DNA of 56,388 bases from an uncultured Oscillospiraceae bacterium (GCA_900543305.1 UQQZ01000006.1:1-56388), one strand, 5' to 3'. Numbered from the stretch's first letter, positions 7,310 through 15,983 are shown. Notes: generated from the sequence alone by a model not told the origin. Numbers and translations are program-made.

Positions 7310-8863
7310 ATGTATGATCCCTTCGAGAATCAAACCAATCAGACAAACAACGATGCGTTGAATCAAAATACAAATCCCACCCAGGAAAGCAACAGTCAGG
7401 CTTCCGAAACTACCGCTTATGAGGCGACGGCCCATCAGGAGGATTCCTCTACAGGAACGGTGTACAGCAGTTCCACCCAGCAGACCAATCCCTACCAGGG
7501 CAACGCTCCCCAAGGCACTCAGACTCCTTACCCCACCCAGACGGGTTGGCAGTACGGGAACCAGCAAAATCAGGGGCAGAATCAAGCCCAGAGCGGTTAC
7601 ACCTGGAACGGAGCAACCCAGCACACGGCTCCCTATTATACGCCTGTGCAGCCCAAGCCGAAAAAGAAGCTAAACGGCAAAAAGGCAAAGCGAATTGGAT
7701 TGCGGGTTGTAGCAGCGGTTCTGTGCTGCGCGGTGATTTCCTTTGTGTCCGTAGGGGCCTTTGCCCTGATGATTCAGACGGGCCTTGTCAACGTGGAAAG
7801 CACTGGAAACGGTAAGACGGCTGCCTTCACCTTGTACAAACTGGATGACAGCAGCAAGGATACCAGCAGTGTGGTGACGGGAGACTCCCTGAGCCGCCAG
7901 GAAGTGGCCCAGAAGATCATTCCCTCTGTGGTGTGCATCCAGAACTACCAGATCAGTCAGCAGGGGCTGATGTTTGGTTACAGCGATACCGGTGACTCCG
8001 AGGTTTCTCCTGCTGGGGAAGGTTCCGGCATCATCATTTCCGACGACGGTTATATTGTCACCAACCAGCATGTGATTGACGGGGCCACCAGCCTGAAGGT
8101 CATCACCTCTGACGGCCTGACCTACGAAGCCACTCTGGTGGGCGAAGATACCCAGACAGACCTGGCTGTGATCAAGATTGACGCCGATGGCCTGACCGCG
8201 GCGGAATTTGGTTCTTCCTCTGACCTGCAGGTGGCCGATGAAGTGATGGCAGTGGGCAACCCCGGCGGTATGCAGCTCAATTCCAGCGTGACCTTGGGCT
8301 ATGTGTCCGCTTTGAATCGTCCTATTACCAACAGCGAAACCGGTTATACCATCAACTGCATCCAGACCGACGCGGCCATCAACCCCGGTAACTCCGGCGG
8401 TGCTCTGGTGGACATGAACGGCTATGTGGTGGGTATCAACTCTTCCAAGATTGCCGCTACCGATTACGAAGGCTTGGGATTCGCCATTCCTTCTGATACG
8501 GTTCAGCCCATTGTCAGCGATTTGATCGAATACGGTTATGTGAAAGACCGTCCCATGCTGGGTATCTCCGGCCAGTATATTGACCAGATGACCGCCAGCT
8601 TCTATGGCCTGACCTCCGGCTTCTATGTGACAGAAGTCACCAGCGACGCAGCAACCCATTCCGGTTTGCAGCGTGGAGACGTGATCACCGCCATTGACGA
8701 TACGCAGGTGACCAGTGCCAACACCATTTCCACCTATATCGCCGACAAGAAGCCTGGTGACACGGTGACCCTGACCGTTTACCGTTCTTCCAACCAGAAG
8801 AGCATCCAGGTAGAGTTGACTTTGTCCGAGAATACAGGTTCTTCTGTCAACTCTTCCAACTAA
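7310..8863 (+). CDS. HtrA/DegP-type membrane-anchored serine protease
   Basis: 517 residues. The first 115 residues are a cytoplasmic, low-complexity Asn/Gln/Thr/Ser-rich tail, then a Lys-rich stop-transfer and one membrane helix near 130-152. The trypsin-like domain has the triad His254 (TNQHVID), Asp284 (TQTDLAVI) and Ser362 (GNSGGAL); a C-terminal PDZ domain begins near residue 425. The enzyme degrades or refolds damaged proteins outside the membrane. ATG 7310 is preceded by AAGGAG; an in-frame extension upstream lacks homology. A perfect GNRA-loop terminator follows. The regulator of the stress response is not evident nearby. Confidence 0.94.
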   Translation: MYDPFENQTNQTNNDALNQNTNPTQESNSQASETTAYEATAHQEDSSTGTVYSSSTQQTNPYQGNAPQGTQTPYPTQTGWQYGNQQNQGQNQAQSGYTWNGATQHTAPYYTPVQPKPKKKLNGKKAKRIGLRVVAAVLCCAVISFVSVGAFALMIQTGLVNVESTGNGKTAAFTLYKLDDSSKDTSSVVTGDSLSRQEVAQKIIPSVVCIQNYQISQQGLMFGYSDTGDSEVSPAGEGSGIIISDDGYIVTNQHVIDGATSLKVITSDGLTYEATLVGEDTQTDLAVIKIDADGLTAAEFGSSSDLQVADEVMAVGNPGGMQLNSSVTLGYVSALNRPITNSETGYTINCIQTDAAINPGNSGGALVDMNGYVVGINSSKIAATDYEGLGFAIPSDTVQPIVSDLIEYGYVKDRPMLGISGQYIDQMTASFYGLTSGFYVTEVTSDAATHSGLQRGDVITAIDDTQVTSANTISTYIADKKPGDTVTLTVYRSSNQKSIQVELTLSENTGSSVNSSN

Positions 8864-8906
8864 CTGACGAGTACAAGTTTCTTTTTCATAAATCTCCTTT
8901 TTCAAG

Positions 8907-8940
8907 CAAGGAGGGCGGGACGAAAGTCCCGCCCTTCTTG
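8907..8940 (+). terminator. Terminator after htrA
   Basis: A 15-bp stem with one G-U pair (CAAGGAGGGCGGGAC with GTCCCGCCCTTCTTG) closed by a GAAA tetraloop. The U tract is weak (TTCTTG), but stem strength is high. Confidence 0.75.
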
Positions 8941-9018
8941 CGTTTGCCGGGAGAAGAATGGTCAAAGGGGGAAAATGGTGGTATACTTTTGGTAAAGGCC
9001 AATGGAGGAGGGGATCGG

Positions 9019-9798
9019 ATGATTTACGGGAAATTGCCCGTGGCTTTTTTAGGGGCCATTGCCAGCGAAAAAAATGGTTCCACCAACAGCGTGGTGGCTG
9101 GATACATTTTGGAACATCTGGATCAAGTCCGAGGCATGGGGATCGCAGAGCTGGCCCATGCCTGTCATGTGTCTCCCAGTTCCATTTCCCGGTTTTGCAA
9201 GGACATCGGATTTGACAGTTATGCGGAGCTGCGGGAGGTATTTGAAACCAGCCGGCTGGAGTTTCAAAGTCCCGATTTGAAGGAAAGTCCCCGGCAGCGG
9301 GGGCAAAGAACCGTGGAGACCATTTTGGAGGGGATTGAACTGGTACGGGACTCCCTGGACTACGCCAAGATCGATCAGCTTTGCGCGGAGATCTATCAAT
9401 CGCCTCGGGTGGCGGCTTTCGGGGTACTGAAGGCAGAGGCTGCCGCGGTGGACCTGCAATGTGACCTGTTGATGCAGGGGAAGCAGGTATACACCAATGT
9501 GTCGTATCCCCAGCAGTTGGAATACCTGTTTTCCGCTGGACAGGAGGACCTGGTCCTGATCTTTTCCTGCACCGGGGCATACTTTGAGTATCAAGACCTT
9601 CGAGGAAAGCGGGATGCCTTGAAAGCCCCCAGGATTTGGATGATAGCCGGGGAAGACCGGGACTATCCTCCCTTTGTGAACGAAACCCTGCTCTACACTC
9701 CCTGGGGAGGCCGGGTGAGCCATCCTTATCAGCTGCAGACCGCGGCCAGCTTGATTGCCCAAGAGTATGCCGCGTGGGTGAAACGGAGATCTAAATAA
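9019..9798 (+). CDS. MurR/RpiR-family transcriptional regulator
   Basis: 259 residues: an N-terminal helix-turn-helix (GIAELAHACHVSPSSISRF at about residues 42-60) and a C-terminal SIS domain expected to bind a phosphosugar. Such regulators usually control amino-sugar or sugar-phosphate genes, but no sugar operon adjoins it here, so its targets are elsewhere or at a distance. The SIS half (residues 110-250) is divergent from the canonical form: I do not see a clear GxGxS phosphate loop, reading instead AFGVLKAEA, so ligand binding may be altered. ATG 9019 follows GGAGGAGGGGA. A weak TATACT -10 lies at 8982-8987. Confidence 0.85.
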   Translation: MIYGKLPVAFLGAIASEKNGSTNSVVAGYILEHLDQVRGMGIAELAHACHVSPSSISRFCKDIGFDSYAELREVFETSRLEFQSPDLKESPRQRGQRTVETILEGIELVRDSLDYAKIDQLCAEIYQSPRVAAFGVLKAEAAAVDLQCDLLMQGKQVYTNVSYPQQLEYLFSAGQEDLVLIFSCTGAYFEYQDLRGKRDALKAPRIWMIAGEDRDYPPFVNETLLYTPWGGRVSHPYQLQTAASLIAQEYAAWVKRRSK

Positions 9799-9809
9799 GT
9801 GATCACTAA

Positions 9810-9915
9810 CCACCTATATTGTAAGGTATTCGAGCTAAAATGGACCGAACAAGAGAAGAGGTTTTCGCGCAGATTCTCCCATTTTCGATCCCCTATAGGT
9901 GATACAATTTGGTGG
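9810..9915 (+). other. Structured intergenic region with mutually exclusive pairings
   Basis: Between rpiR and the atp promoter. Nested complementary pairs are visible: CACCTATA (9811-9818) with TATAGGTG (9894-9901), AAAATGG (9837-9843) with CCATTTT (9879-9885), and GAGAA (9853-9857) with TTCTC (9874-9878). An alternative fold pairs CCACC (9810-9814) with GGTGG (9911-9915) and ATTGTA (9817-9822) with TACAAT (9903-9908); the two outer folds exclude each other. It could be a 3'-UTR structure, a small RNA or operator DNA. Confidence 0.4.
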
Positions 9916-9918
9916 GAT

Positions 9919-9935
9919 CCCCAAAGTTTTTGGGG
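9919..9935 (+). terminator. Possible weak terminator hairpin after rpiR
   Basis: CCCCAAA (9919-9925) pairs with TTTGGGG (9929-9935) around a three-base loop. There is no U tract after the stem, so termination here is uncertain; it lies immediately before the atp promoter. Confidence 0.35.
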
Positions 9936-9940
9936 GTGCC

Positions 9941-9969
9941 TTGACAGTAAAAATGGGAAGGCGTATTCT
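9941..9969 (+). promoter_or_regulatory. Sigma-A promoter of the atp operon
   Basis: TTGACA (9941-9946), a 17-nt spacer and TATTCT (9964-9969). Transcription would start near 9976, just before the leader hairpin at 9986-10021. Confidence 0.78.
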
Positions 9970-9985
9970 TGATTATGTTATAAAG

Positions 9986-10021
9986 AAGGACGGGATTTCT
10001 CAAAATTGGAGTCCCGTCCTT
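9986..10021 (+). promoter_or_regulatory. Leader hairpin of the atp operon
   Basis: A perfect 10-bp stem, AAGGACGGGA (9986-9995) with TCCCGTCCTT (10012-10021), 16-nt loop, starting about ten bases from the predicted 5' end of the mRNA. No U tract follows, so it is more likely a 5' stability element than a terminator. Confidence 0.55.
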
Positions 10022-10056
10022 GCCCTAGAATCCAAGAGTTTGAGAAGGTGGTAGTT

Positions 10057-10740
10057 TTGGACGGAATCCGCGAAAAACTGCTGGAGGAACTGGACAATCA
10101 CATAGCATTCACCATTCCCCTGTTTGGGGGGATTCCCGTGCCGGAATCCGTGGTGGTTACCTGGGGCATCATGGTGTTTTTGGTGCTCCTTTCCATTTTG
10201 TGTACCCGGCACCTGAAAAAAGTTCCCGGCAAAGCCCAGCTGGTAGCGGAACTGTATGTGGGTTTCATCAACAAGTTCACCAAGAACACCTTGGGGGAAC
10301 ACTGGAAAAGCTTTGCGCCCTATTTTGGGACCATTGGGTTGTATATCGGCACGGCCAACTTGATTGGCATGTTCGGAATTACCCCGCCCACCAAGGATCT
10401 GAATGTGACCGCTGCCCTGGCCATCATGAGCTGCGGGTTGATTTACGGGTCCAGCTTCCGGTTTCGGGGGCTCAAAGGCGGGCTGCACAAATTCCTGGAG
10501 CCCATGCCTCTGCTGTTGCCCATCAACGTGATGGAAATTGTCATCCGGCCCTTGTCCCTGTGTATGCGGCTGTTTGGCAATGTGCTGGGATCCTTCATCA
10601 TCATGGAGCTGATTAAGCTGGTGATCCCGGCCATTGTGCCCATGGCGCTGAGCATGTATTTCGATGTGTTTGACGGTATTATCCAGACGGTTGTGTTTGT
10701 GTTCCTGACCGCTCTGTTCACCCAGGAAACCATCGAGTAA
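10057..10740 (+). CDS. atpB: F-type ATP synthase subunit a
   Basis: 227 residues, a membrane subunit with the half-channels through which ions reach the c ring. The key helix reads RPLSLCMRLFGN, holding the essential Arg of the family. The start is taken as TTG at 10057, behind AGAAGGTGG (10043-10051); an earlier TTG at 10006 lies inside the leader hairpin and has no ribosome site. No atpI gene precedes it. It is the first gene of atpBEFHAGDC and is separated from atpE by 110 nt that contain a GC-rich hairpin. Confidence 0.95.
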   Translation: MDGIREKLLEELDNHIAFTIPLFGGIPVPESVVVTWGIMVFLVLLSILCTRHLKKVPGKAQLVAELYVGFINKFTKNTLGEHWKSFAPYFGTIGLYIGTANLIGMFGITPPTKDLNVTAALAIMSCGLIYGSSFRFRGLKGGLHKFLEPMPLLLPINVMEIVIRPLSLCMRLFGNVLGSFIIMELIKLVIPAIVPMALSMYFDVFDGIIQTVVFVFLTALFTQETIE

Positions 10741-10750
10741 ATCAACAGAA

Positions 10751-10769
10751 GGCGGGCCGAAGGTCCGCC
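10751..10769 (+). promoter_or_regulatory. Intercistronic hairpin between atpB and atpE
   Basis: An 8-bp stem, GGCGGGCC with GGTCCGCC, closed by GAA, with no U tract. Placed before atpE, whose product is needed in about ten copies per complex, it may mark a processing or stabilising site that raises atpE expression. Confidence 0.5.
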
Positions 10770-10850
10770 GGAACATCTTCATTGGGAAGGAACAGGGAAC
10801 CACCTGTTTTCTCCATATAAATTTCTTGAAAGATAAAGGAGTAGATCATC

Positions 10851-11069
10851 ATGAGTGTTGCACTTGGAGCCGCAATTGCAGTTTTGACCGGTATCGGCGC
10901 AGGCCTGGGCATCAGCCTGGCCACTGGTAAGGCCACCGACGCCATCGCCCGGCAGCCCGAAGCCGCTGACAAGATCCAGCGTGCCCTGTTGATCGGCTGC
11001 GCCCTGGCAGAAGCCACCGCCATTTATGGCCTGGTGATCGGCATTATGATCATTCTGTTTGTAGGCTGA
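10851..11069 (+). CDS. atpE: F-type ATP synthase subunit c
   Basis: 72-residue hairpin protein of the ion-translocating ring. Two hydrophobic helices flank the polar loop ARQPEA (33-38). Glu54 is the ion carboxylate in ALAEATAIYG. Compared with Na+-coupled rings such as Ilyobacter or Propionigenium (GIGQG and AES), the Gln position is Ile21 and the Ser after the carboxylate is Ala55, so the Na+ coordination shell is absent and H+ coupling is expected. ATG 10851 follows AAAGGAG. Confidence 0.96.
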   Translation: MSVALGAAIAVLTGIGAGLGISLATGKATDAIARQPEAADKIQRALLIGCALAEATAIYGLVIGIMIILFVG

Positions 11070-11115
11070 GAAGCCAGATTGTTTCCATACTTTGTGAGAA
11101 AGGAGCGTGACCGGC

Positions 11116-11601
11116 TTGCTGAGTCTAGATTGGTCCATCATTTGGAATATCGTCAATATCCTGGTGTTGTTCCTGCTTTTGAAGCATTTTCTCTTTAAGC
11201 CCATTACCGAGATGATGGAGAGCCGGACCGCGGAGATTGAGAACAACCTGAAAGACGCCGAAGAACAGAAACAGAAAGCCCAGGATCTGACGGCTCAGTA
11301 CCAGCAGAAGCTGGAGGGAGCCAAAGCCGAGGCGGCCCAGATTGTATCCGATGCCCGCCAGCAAGGGCAGAAGGAATATGACGCCCTGCTGAAGACCGCT
11401 GCCCAGGATGCCCGGAAGGAACAGGAACGTTCTCGGGCGGACATGGAGCGGGAGCGGGAAGAGATGCTCCGGGGCGTTCAGGAGAACGTTACCGAGCTGG
11501 TGCTCCTGACGGCATCCAAGCTCTCCCAAAAGGAGCTGGACGAGGAATCCGACCGCAAACTGGTGGACGCCTTTTTGTCGGAAGCAGGTGACAAATCATG
11601 A
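11116..11601 (+). CDS. atpF: F-type ATP synthase subunit b
   Basis: 161 residues: one N-terminal membrane helix (IIWNIVNILVLFLLLKHFLF) and a long charged coiled coil that forms the peripheral stalk. The TTG at 11116 is preferred because AGGAG at 11101-11105 sits 10 nt before it, whereas the GTG at 11107 would be only one base from the ribosome site. Its stop overlaps the atpH start by four bases (ATGA), implying translational coupling. Confidence 0.93.
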   Translation: MLSLDWSIIWNIVNILVLFLLLKHFLFKPITEMMESRTAEIENNLKDAEEQKQKAQDLTAQYQQKLEGAKAEAAQIVSDARQQGQKEYDALLKTAAQDARKEQERSRADMEREREEMLRGVQENVTELVLLTASKLSQKELDEESDRKLVDAFLSEAGDKS

Positions 11602-12116
11602 GGCCCTTGGAGACCCGCTATGCCCAAGCGCTGTTTGAGCTTGTCCAGGACGAGAAAGCCCTGAACCGGGACGTGGAACTGCTGACGGATACTCCGGAGC
11701 TGTGGAAAGCTCTGCTGAACCCCAGTGTTTCCCAGCGGGAGAAGGACCGGGTGCTGTGCCGGCTGTTTCAGGGACAATCCCGGAAAGAGCTGCTGGACTT
11801 CTACCGGCTGTTGTGCCGGCGGGACCGGATGGCACTTTTGCCGGCCATCCGGGAGGAATACCACAAGCTTTCTCTGAAAAGGGAAAACGGGGCCATTGCC
11901 CTGTTCCGGTGTGCCCGGAGACCCTCCCAGGAGGATCTGGAGCGGATCGGTCAGGCGCTCAAGAAGCGTCATGGGCTTTCCCGGCTGGAATTTCAGATCC
12001 AGGAGGACCCGGAACTGTTGGGTGGTTTTGTGATCCACCTGGAAGGCGTCACTTATGACAAGAGCGTGCGGGGCATGTTGCAAGGCCTGCGGCGTTCGTT
12101 GAAAGAGAGGGAATAA
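11598..12116 (+). CDS. atpH: F-type ATP synthase subunit delta
   Basis: 172 residues. It joins the peripheral stalk to the top of the alpha3beta3 head. The C-terminal signature LLGGFVIHLEGVTYDKSVRG is typical of OSCP/delta. The start overlaps atpF by four bases. Sequence is divergent in the middle, as usual for this subunit. Confidence 0.93.
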   Translation: MRPLETRYAQALFELVQDEKALNRDVELLTDTPELWKALLNPSVSQREKDRVLCRLFQGQSRKELLDFYRLLCRRDRMALLPAIREEYHKLSLKRENGAIALFRCARRPSQEDLERIGQALKKRHGLSRLEFQIQEDPELLGGFVIHLEGVTYDKSVRGMLQGLRRSLKERE

Positions 12117-12119
12117 ACT

Positions 12120-13640
12120 TTGAACGGCAAACCGGAAGAAATTGTATCCATCCTGAAAGAGGAAATTTCCCAGTACGAGGAAAAGACCCAGGTCAGTGAA
12201 ACCGGCTCCGTCGTTCAGATCGGAGACGGCATTGCCACGGTATATGGCCTGGAAAACGTCATGTACGGAGAACTTTTGGAATTTGAAAACGGCGTCAAGG
12301 CCCTGGCCATGAGCCTGGAAACCGGCAGTGTGGGCTGTGCACTGCTGGGACCGGAGGAAGGCATTGAGGAAGGGGACCTGGTGCGCCGTACGGGCCGCCG
12401 GGCCGATGTTCCGGTAGGCGAGGAAATGCTGGGCCGTGTGCTGAACGCGTTGGGGGAGCCCATCGACGGCAAGGGAGCCATCCACACCACGGAAACCCGC
12501 CCCATCGAGCGGGAAGCCTCCGGTGTTGTGACGAGACAGCCTGTGACGGTGCCCCTGCAGACGGGTATTCTGGCGGTGGACGCCATGGTGCCTGTGGGCC
12601 GTGGCCAGCGTGAGCTGATTATCGGTGACCGTCAGACCGGTAAGACCTCCATTGCGGTGGACACCATCCTGAACCAGAAGGGTCAGAATGTGATCTGCAT
12701 CTATGTGGCCATTGGTCAGAAGGCTTCTACCGTGGCCAAGATTTACAACACCCTGGAGAAGGGAGGGGCCATGGAGTACAGCATCATTGTGAATGCCACT
12801 GCCAGTGAACCTGCCCCGGTCCAGTATATTGCCCCCTATTCCGGGGTGGCCATTGCCGAGTACTTTATGTCCCAGGGCAAGGATGTGCTCATTGTTTACG
12901 ATGACCTGTCCAAGCACGCGGTGGCCTACCGTACCTTGTCTCTGCTGTTAAAGCGTTCTCCCGGCCGTGAGGCCTATCCCGGAGACGTGTTCTATCTCCA
13001 TTCCCGGCTGCTGGAGCGGGCTTGCCGCATGGCGCCGGAATACGGCGGCGGTTCCATTACCGCCCTGCCCATTATCGAGACCCAGGCGGGAGACGTTTCC
13101 GCCTATATCCCCACCAACGTGATTTCCATCACCGACGGCCAGCTGTATCTGGAAAGCAACCTGTTCTTCTCCGGCGTCCGTCCGGCTGTCAACGTGGGCC
13201 TTTCCGTGTCCCGTGTGGGCGGTGCAGCTCAGACCAAGGCCATGAAGAAAATTGCCGGCAGCCTGCGAATTGACTTGGCTCAGTTCCGGGAATTGGAAGT
13301 GTTTACCCAGTTCAGCTCAGATCTGGATTCTGCTACCAAGGAAGCCCTGGATCACGGCAACCGGTTGGTGGAAATTCTGAAACAGCCCTTGTATCATCCC
13401 ATGACCGTGTCCCGGCAAGTGGTGATTTTGTACGCTGCTACCAAAAAGCTGCTGGCAGATGTGCCGGTGGAGCACGCCCGGGAATTTGCCTGGGGCCTGG
13501 CGGATTACATGGAGGAAAACTCTCCCAAGGTGCTGGAAGAAATCGACCGGACCGGCGAGCTTTCCGAGGAAGGGGAGAAGGCCATCCGGGAGAGCTGCGA
13601 AGCCTATAAGAAGCAGGTGAGTGCCACATGGCAGGCATAA
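12120..13640 (+). CDS. atpA: F-type ATP synthase subunit alpha
   Basis: 506 residues, full length. The non-catalytic nucleotide site has the Walker A motif GDRQTGKTS near residue 170, and the family signature PAVNVGLSVSRVGG is present near 355-368. The start is TTG at 12120, three bases after the atpH stop, with AAAGAGAGGGA before it. Its 3' end overlaps atpG by 13 nt. Confidence 0.97.
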   Translation: MNGKPEEIVSILKEEISQYEEKTQVSETGSVVQIGDGIATVYGLENVMYGELLEFENGVKALAMSLETGSVGCALLGPEEGIEEGDLVRRTGRRADVPVGEEMLGRVLNALGEPIDGKGAIHTTETRPIEREASGVVTRQPVTVPLQTGILAVDAMVPVGRGQRELIIGDRQTGKTSIAVDTILNQKGQNVICIYVAIGQKASTVAKIYNTLEKGGAMEYSIIVNATASEPAPVQYIAPYSGVAIAEYFMSQGKDVLIVYDDLSKHAVAYRTLSLLLKRSPGREAYPGDVFYLHSRLLERACRMAPEYGGGSITALPIIETQAGDVSAYIPTNVISITDGQLYLESNLFFSGVRPAVNVGLSVSRVGGAAQTKAMKKIAGSLRIDLAQFRELEVFTQFSSDLDSATKEALDHGNRLVEILKQPLYHPMTVSRQVVILYAATKKLLADVPVEHAREFAWGLADYMEENSPKVLEEIDRTGELSEEGEKAIRESCEAYKKQVSATWQA

Positions 13641-14518
13641 TTGAAATTCGGAACCGGATGCGCAGCGTCCAGCAGACCCTGAAGATCACCAACGCCATGT
13701 ATCTGATCTCGTCGGCCAAGGTGAAGAAGGCTCGGAAACAGCTTTCCGAAGTGGAGCCCTATTTTGACCGTGTGGCCAAAACGGTGCTGGATATTTTCCG
13801 TCACTCCCCGGATTTGAAGCACCGGTATATTGAGGGCCACGAGAAGGCTCCTGAGGATCTGAAAACCGGATTTGTGGTGATCACTGGGGACAAGGGGTTG
13901 GCAGGCGCTTACAACCACAACGTGTTGAAGTTGGCGGAAAGTTACCTTGCCCGAAAGAAAGACCCCACCCTGTTTTTGATCGGCCAGATGGGCCGCCATT
14001 ATTTCCAGAAAAAGGGCGTCACCATTGACGGAGAATTCATGTACACGGCTCAGGATCCCACCATTGAGCGTGCCCGGGAGATCACGGATACCCTGCTGGA
14101 CCTGTATGAGCGGGGAGCTCTGGACGAGATTTACCTGGTGTTTACCCACAGCTACTCCGCAGTGCACATGGAGCCCGAAATCATCAAGCTGCTGCCTCTG
14201 GACCGGGCCATGCTCAGCGCCCGCCGGGGACTGCGACAGGGAGATCAGTATCGGGACGTAGTTCGGTATGAGCCTACGGCGGAGGCTGTGCTGGACGTAT
14301 TGGTGCCCGGTGTGATCAAGGGGTATATGTTCAGTGCCTTGGTGGAGTCCTTCTGCAGCGAGCAGAATGCCCGGATGACCGCCATGGACACTGCCTCGGA
14401 CAGCGCTCGGGAGATGCTGAAAACCTTGTCCCTGGAATTCAACCGGGCCCGGCAGGGAGCCATCACCCAGGAAATCACCGAGATTGCCGGGGGCGCTGCC
14501 GGTTTGACGCAGCTGTAA
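13628..14518 (+). CDS. atpG: F-type ATP synthase subunit gamma
   Basis: 296 residues, the central rotary shaft. The N-terminal helix has IRNRMRSVQQTLKITNAM and the C-terminal helix has the conserved ARQGAITQEITEIAGGA, both of which form the coiled coil inside the head. The start overlaps the end of atpA by 13 nt. A 61-nt gap with a hairpin precedes atpD. Confidence 0.96.
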   Translation: MAGIIEIRNRMRSVQQTLKITNAMYLISSAKVKKARKQLSEVEPYFDRVAKTVLDIFRHSPDLKHRYIEGHEKAPEDLKTGFVVITGDKGLAGAYNHNVLKLAESYLARKKDPTLFLIGQMGRHYFQKKGVTIDGEFMYTAQDPTIERAREITDTLLDLYERGALDEIYLVFTHSYSAVHMEPEIIKLLPLDRAMLSARRGLRQGDQYRDVVRYEPTAEAVLDVLVPGVIKGYMFSALVESFCSEQNARMTAMDTASDSAREMLKTLSLEFNRARQGAITQEITEIAGGAAGLTQL

Positions 14519-14520
14519 CC

Positions 14521-14541
14521 GGGAAGGCGGATCCGCTTCCC
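14521..14541 (+). promoter_or_regulatory. Intercistronic hairpin between atpG and atpD
   Basis: GGGAAG-GCGG pairs with CCGCTTCCC with one bulged G and a minimal loop. No U tract follows; probably an mRNA processing or stability element rather than a terminator. Confidence 0.4.
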
Positions 14542-14579
14542 GTTTGGGAGAAAGACCATAGAGAAAGGGGTGCCTTTCA

Positions 14580-15971
14580 TTGGAAGAGAATCGAGGAAAA
14601 ATCCTACAGGTCTTGGGACCTGTAGTGGATGTGCAGTTTGAAGGGAAACTGCCGAAAATTTACGACGCCCTGACGGTGGACAACGGCGGAGAAACCCAGG
14701 TGCTGGAAGTACTGAAGCATCTGGGGGACCAGGCTGTGCGGTGCATCACCCTGTCTACCAGCGAGGGCTTGACCCGTGGCATGCCTGTCACCGCCACGGG
14801 AGGACCCATCAGTGTCCCGGTAGGCGAGGGAACTTTGGGCCGTATGTTCAACGTGTTGGGCAATACCATTGACGATAAAGGGCCTGCGGATTGTCAGGAG
14901 CGGTGGCCCATTCACCGGGAGGCTCCCAGTTTTGCGGAGCAGAGCTCTCAGGTGGAGATCCTGGAAACGGGCATCAAGGTCATCGACCTGCTGGCCCCCT
15001 ATGCCAAGGGCGGTAAGATCGGCCTGTTTGGAGGCGCCGGCGTTGGCAAGACTGTGTTGATTCAGGAACTGATCCGCAACATTGCTACCGAGCACGGTGG
15101 CTATTCCATTTTCACCGGCGTTGGCGAGCGTACCCGTGAGGGCAACGACCTTTGGCGGGAAATGACAGAGTCCGGGGTTATCAAAAAGACCGCCCTGGTC
15201 TTCGGCCAGATGAACGAGCCCCCTGGGGCCAGAATGCGTGTGGCCTTGACAGGTCTGACCATGGCAGAATATTTCCGGGATCATGAGCACCAGAATGTGC
15301 TGCTGTTTATCGACAATATTTTCCGGTATGTGCAGGCCGGTTCGGAGGTTTCCGCTCTGATGGGCCGGTTGCCTTCTGCCGTGGGCTACCAGCCCACCTT
15401 GGCCAACGAGATGGGCGCTCTTCAGGAGCGGATCACCTCTACCAAAAACGGGTCCATCACCTCGGTCCAGGCAGTCTATGTCCCTGCCGACGACTTGACC
15501 GACCCGGCTCCTGCCACCACTTTCGCCCATTTGGACGCCACCACGGTGTTGTCCCGGAAGATTGTAGAACAGGGCATTTATCCTGCCGTGGATCCTCTGG
15601 AGTCCACCTCCCGAGTGCTGGAGCCCGACGTGGTGGGTCAGCGCCATTACAACGTGGCTCGGAAAACCCAGGAGGTTTTGCAGCGCTATCGGGAACTTCA
15701 GGATATCATTGCCATCCTGGGCATGGAGGAACTTTCCGATGAGGATAAGCTCACGGTAAGCCGTGCCCGGAAGATCCAGCGTTTCTTCTCCCAGCCCTTC
15801 TTTGTGGCGGAGCCCTTCACCGGCAAGGAAGGCCGCTATGTGGCTGTGGAAGATACCGTCAAGGGCTTCGAGGCCATTTTGGGCGGAGAACTGGACAAGG
15901 TTTCGGAAGTGGCCTTCAACAACATGGGGACCATCGACGAAGTGCTGAAAAAGAGCAAGGAAGAAGTGTAA
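14580..15971 (+). CDS. atpD: F-type ATP synthase subunit beta
   Basis: 463 residues, the catalytic subunit. Walker A is GGAGVGKTV near residue 152, followed by GVGERTREGNDL with the catalytic Glu and the Walker B strand VLLFIDNIFR. The start is TTG at 14580, with AGAAAGGGG at 14561-14570 as ribosome site; no ATG is available near the conserved N terminus. Confidence 0.97.
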   Translation: MEENRGKILQVLGPVVDVQFEGKLPKIYDALTVDNGGETQVLEVLKHLGDQAVRCITLSTSEGLTRGMPVTATGGPISVPVGEGTLGRMFNVLGNTIDDKGPADCQERWPIHREAPSFAEQSSQVEILETGIKVIDLLAPYAKGGKIGLFGGAGVGKTVLIQELIRNIATEHGGYSIFTGVGERTREGNDLWREMTESGVIKKTALVFGQMNEPPGARMRVALTGLTMAEYFRDHEHQNVLLFIDNIFRYVQAGSEVSALMGRLPSAVGYQPTLANEMGALQERITSTKNGSITSVQAVYVPADDLTDPAPATTFAHLDATTVLSRKIVEQGIYPAVDPLESTSRVLEPDVVGQRHYNVARKTQEVLQRYRELQDIIAILGMEELSDEDKLTVSRARKIQRFFSQPFFVAEPFTGKEGRYVAVEDTVKGFEAILGGELDKVSEVAFNNMGTIDEVLKKSKEEV

Positions 15972-15983
15972 GGAGGAGTCCTC

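Noticed and set aside
7670..9580. A 636-codon minus-strand frame opposite htrA and rpiR
   Set aside because: Antisense to two well-supported genes and crosses a terminator; no motif.
10006..10056. Upstream TTG start for atpB
   Set aside because: It falls inside the leader hairpin without a ribosome site; TTG at 10057 has AGAAGGTGG upstream.
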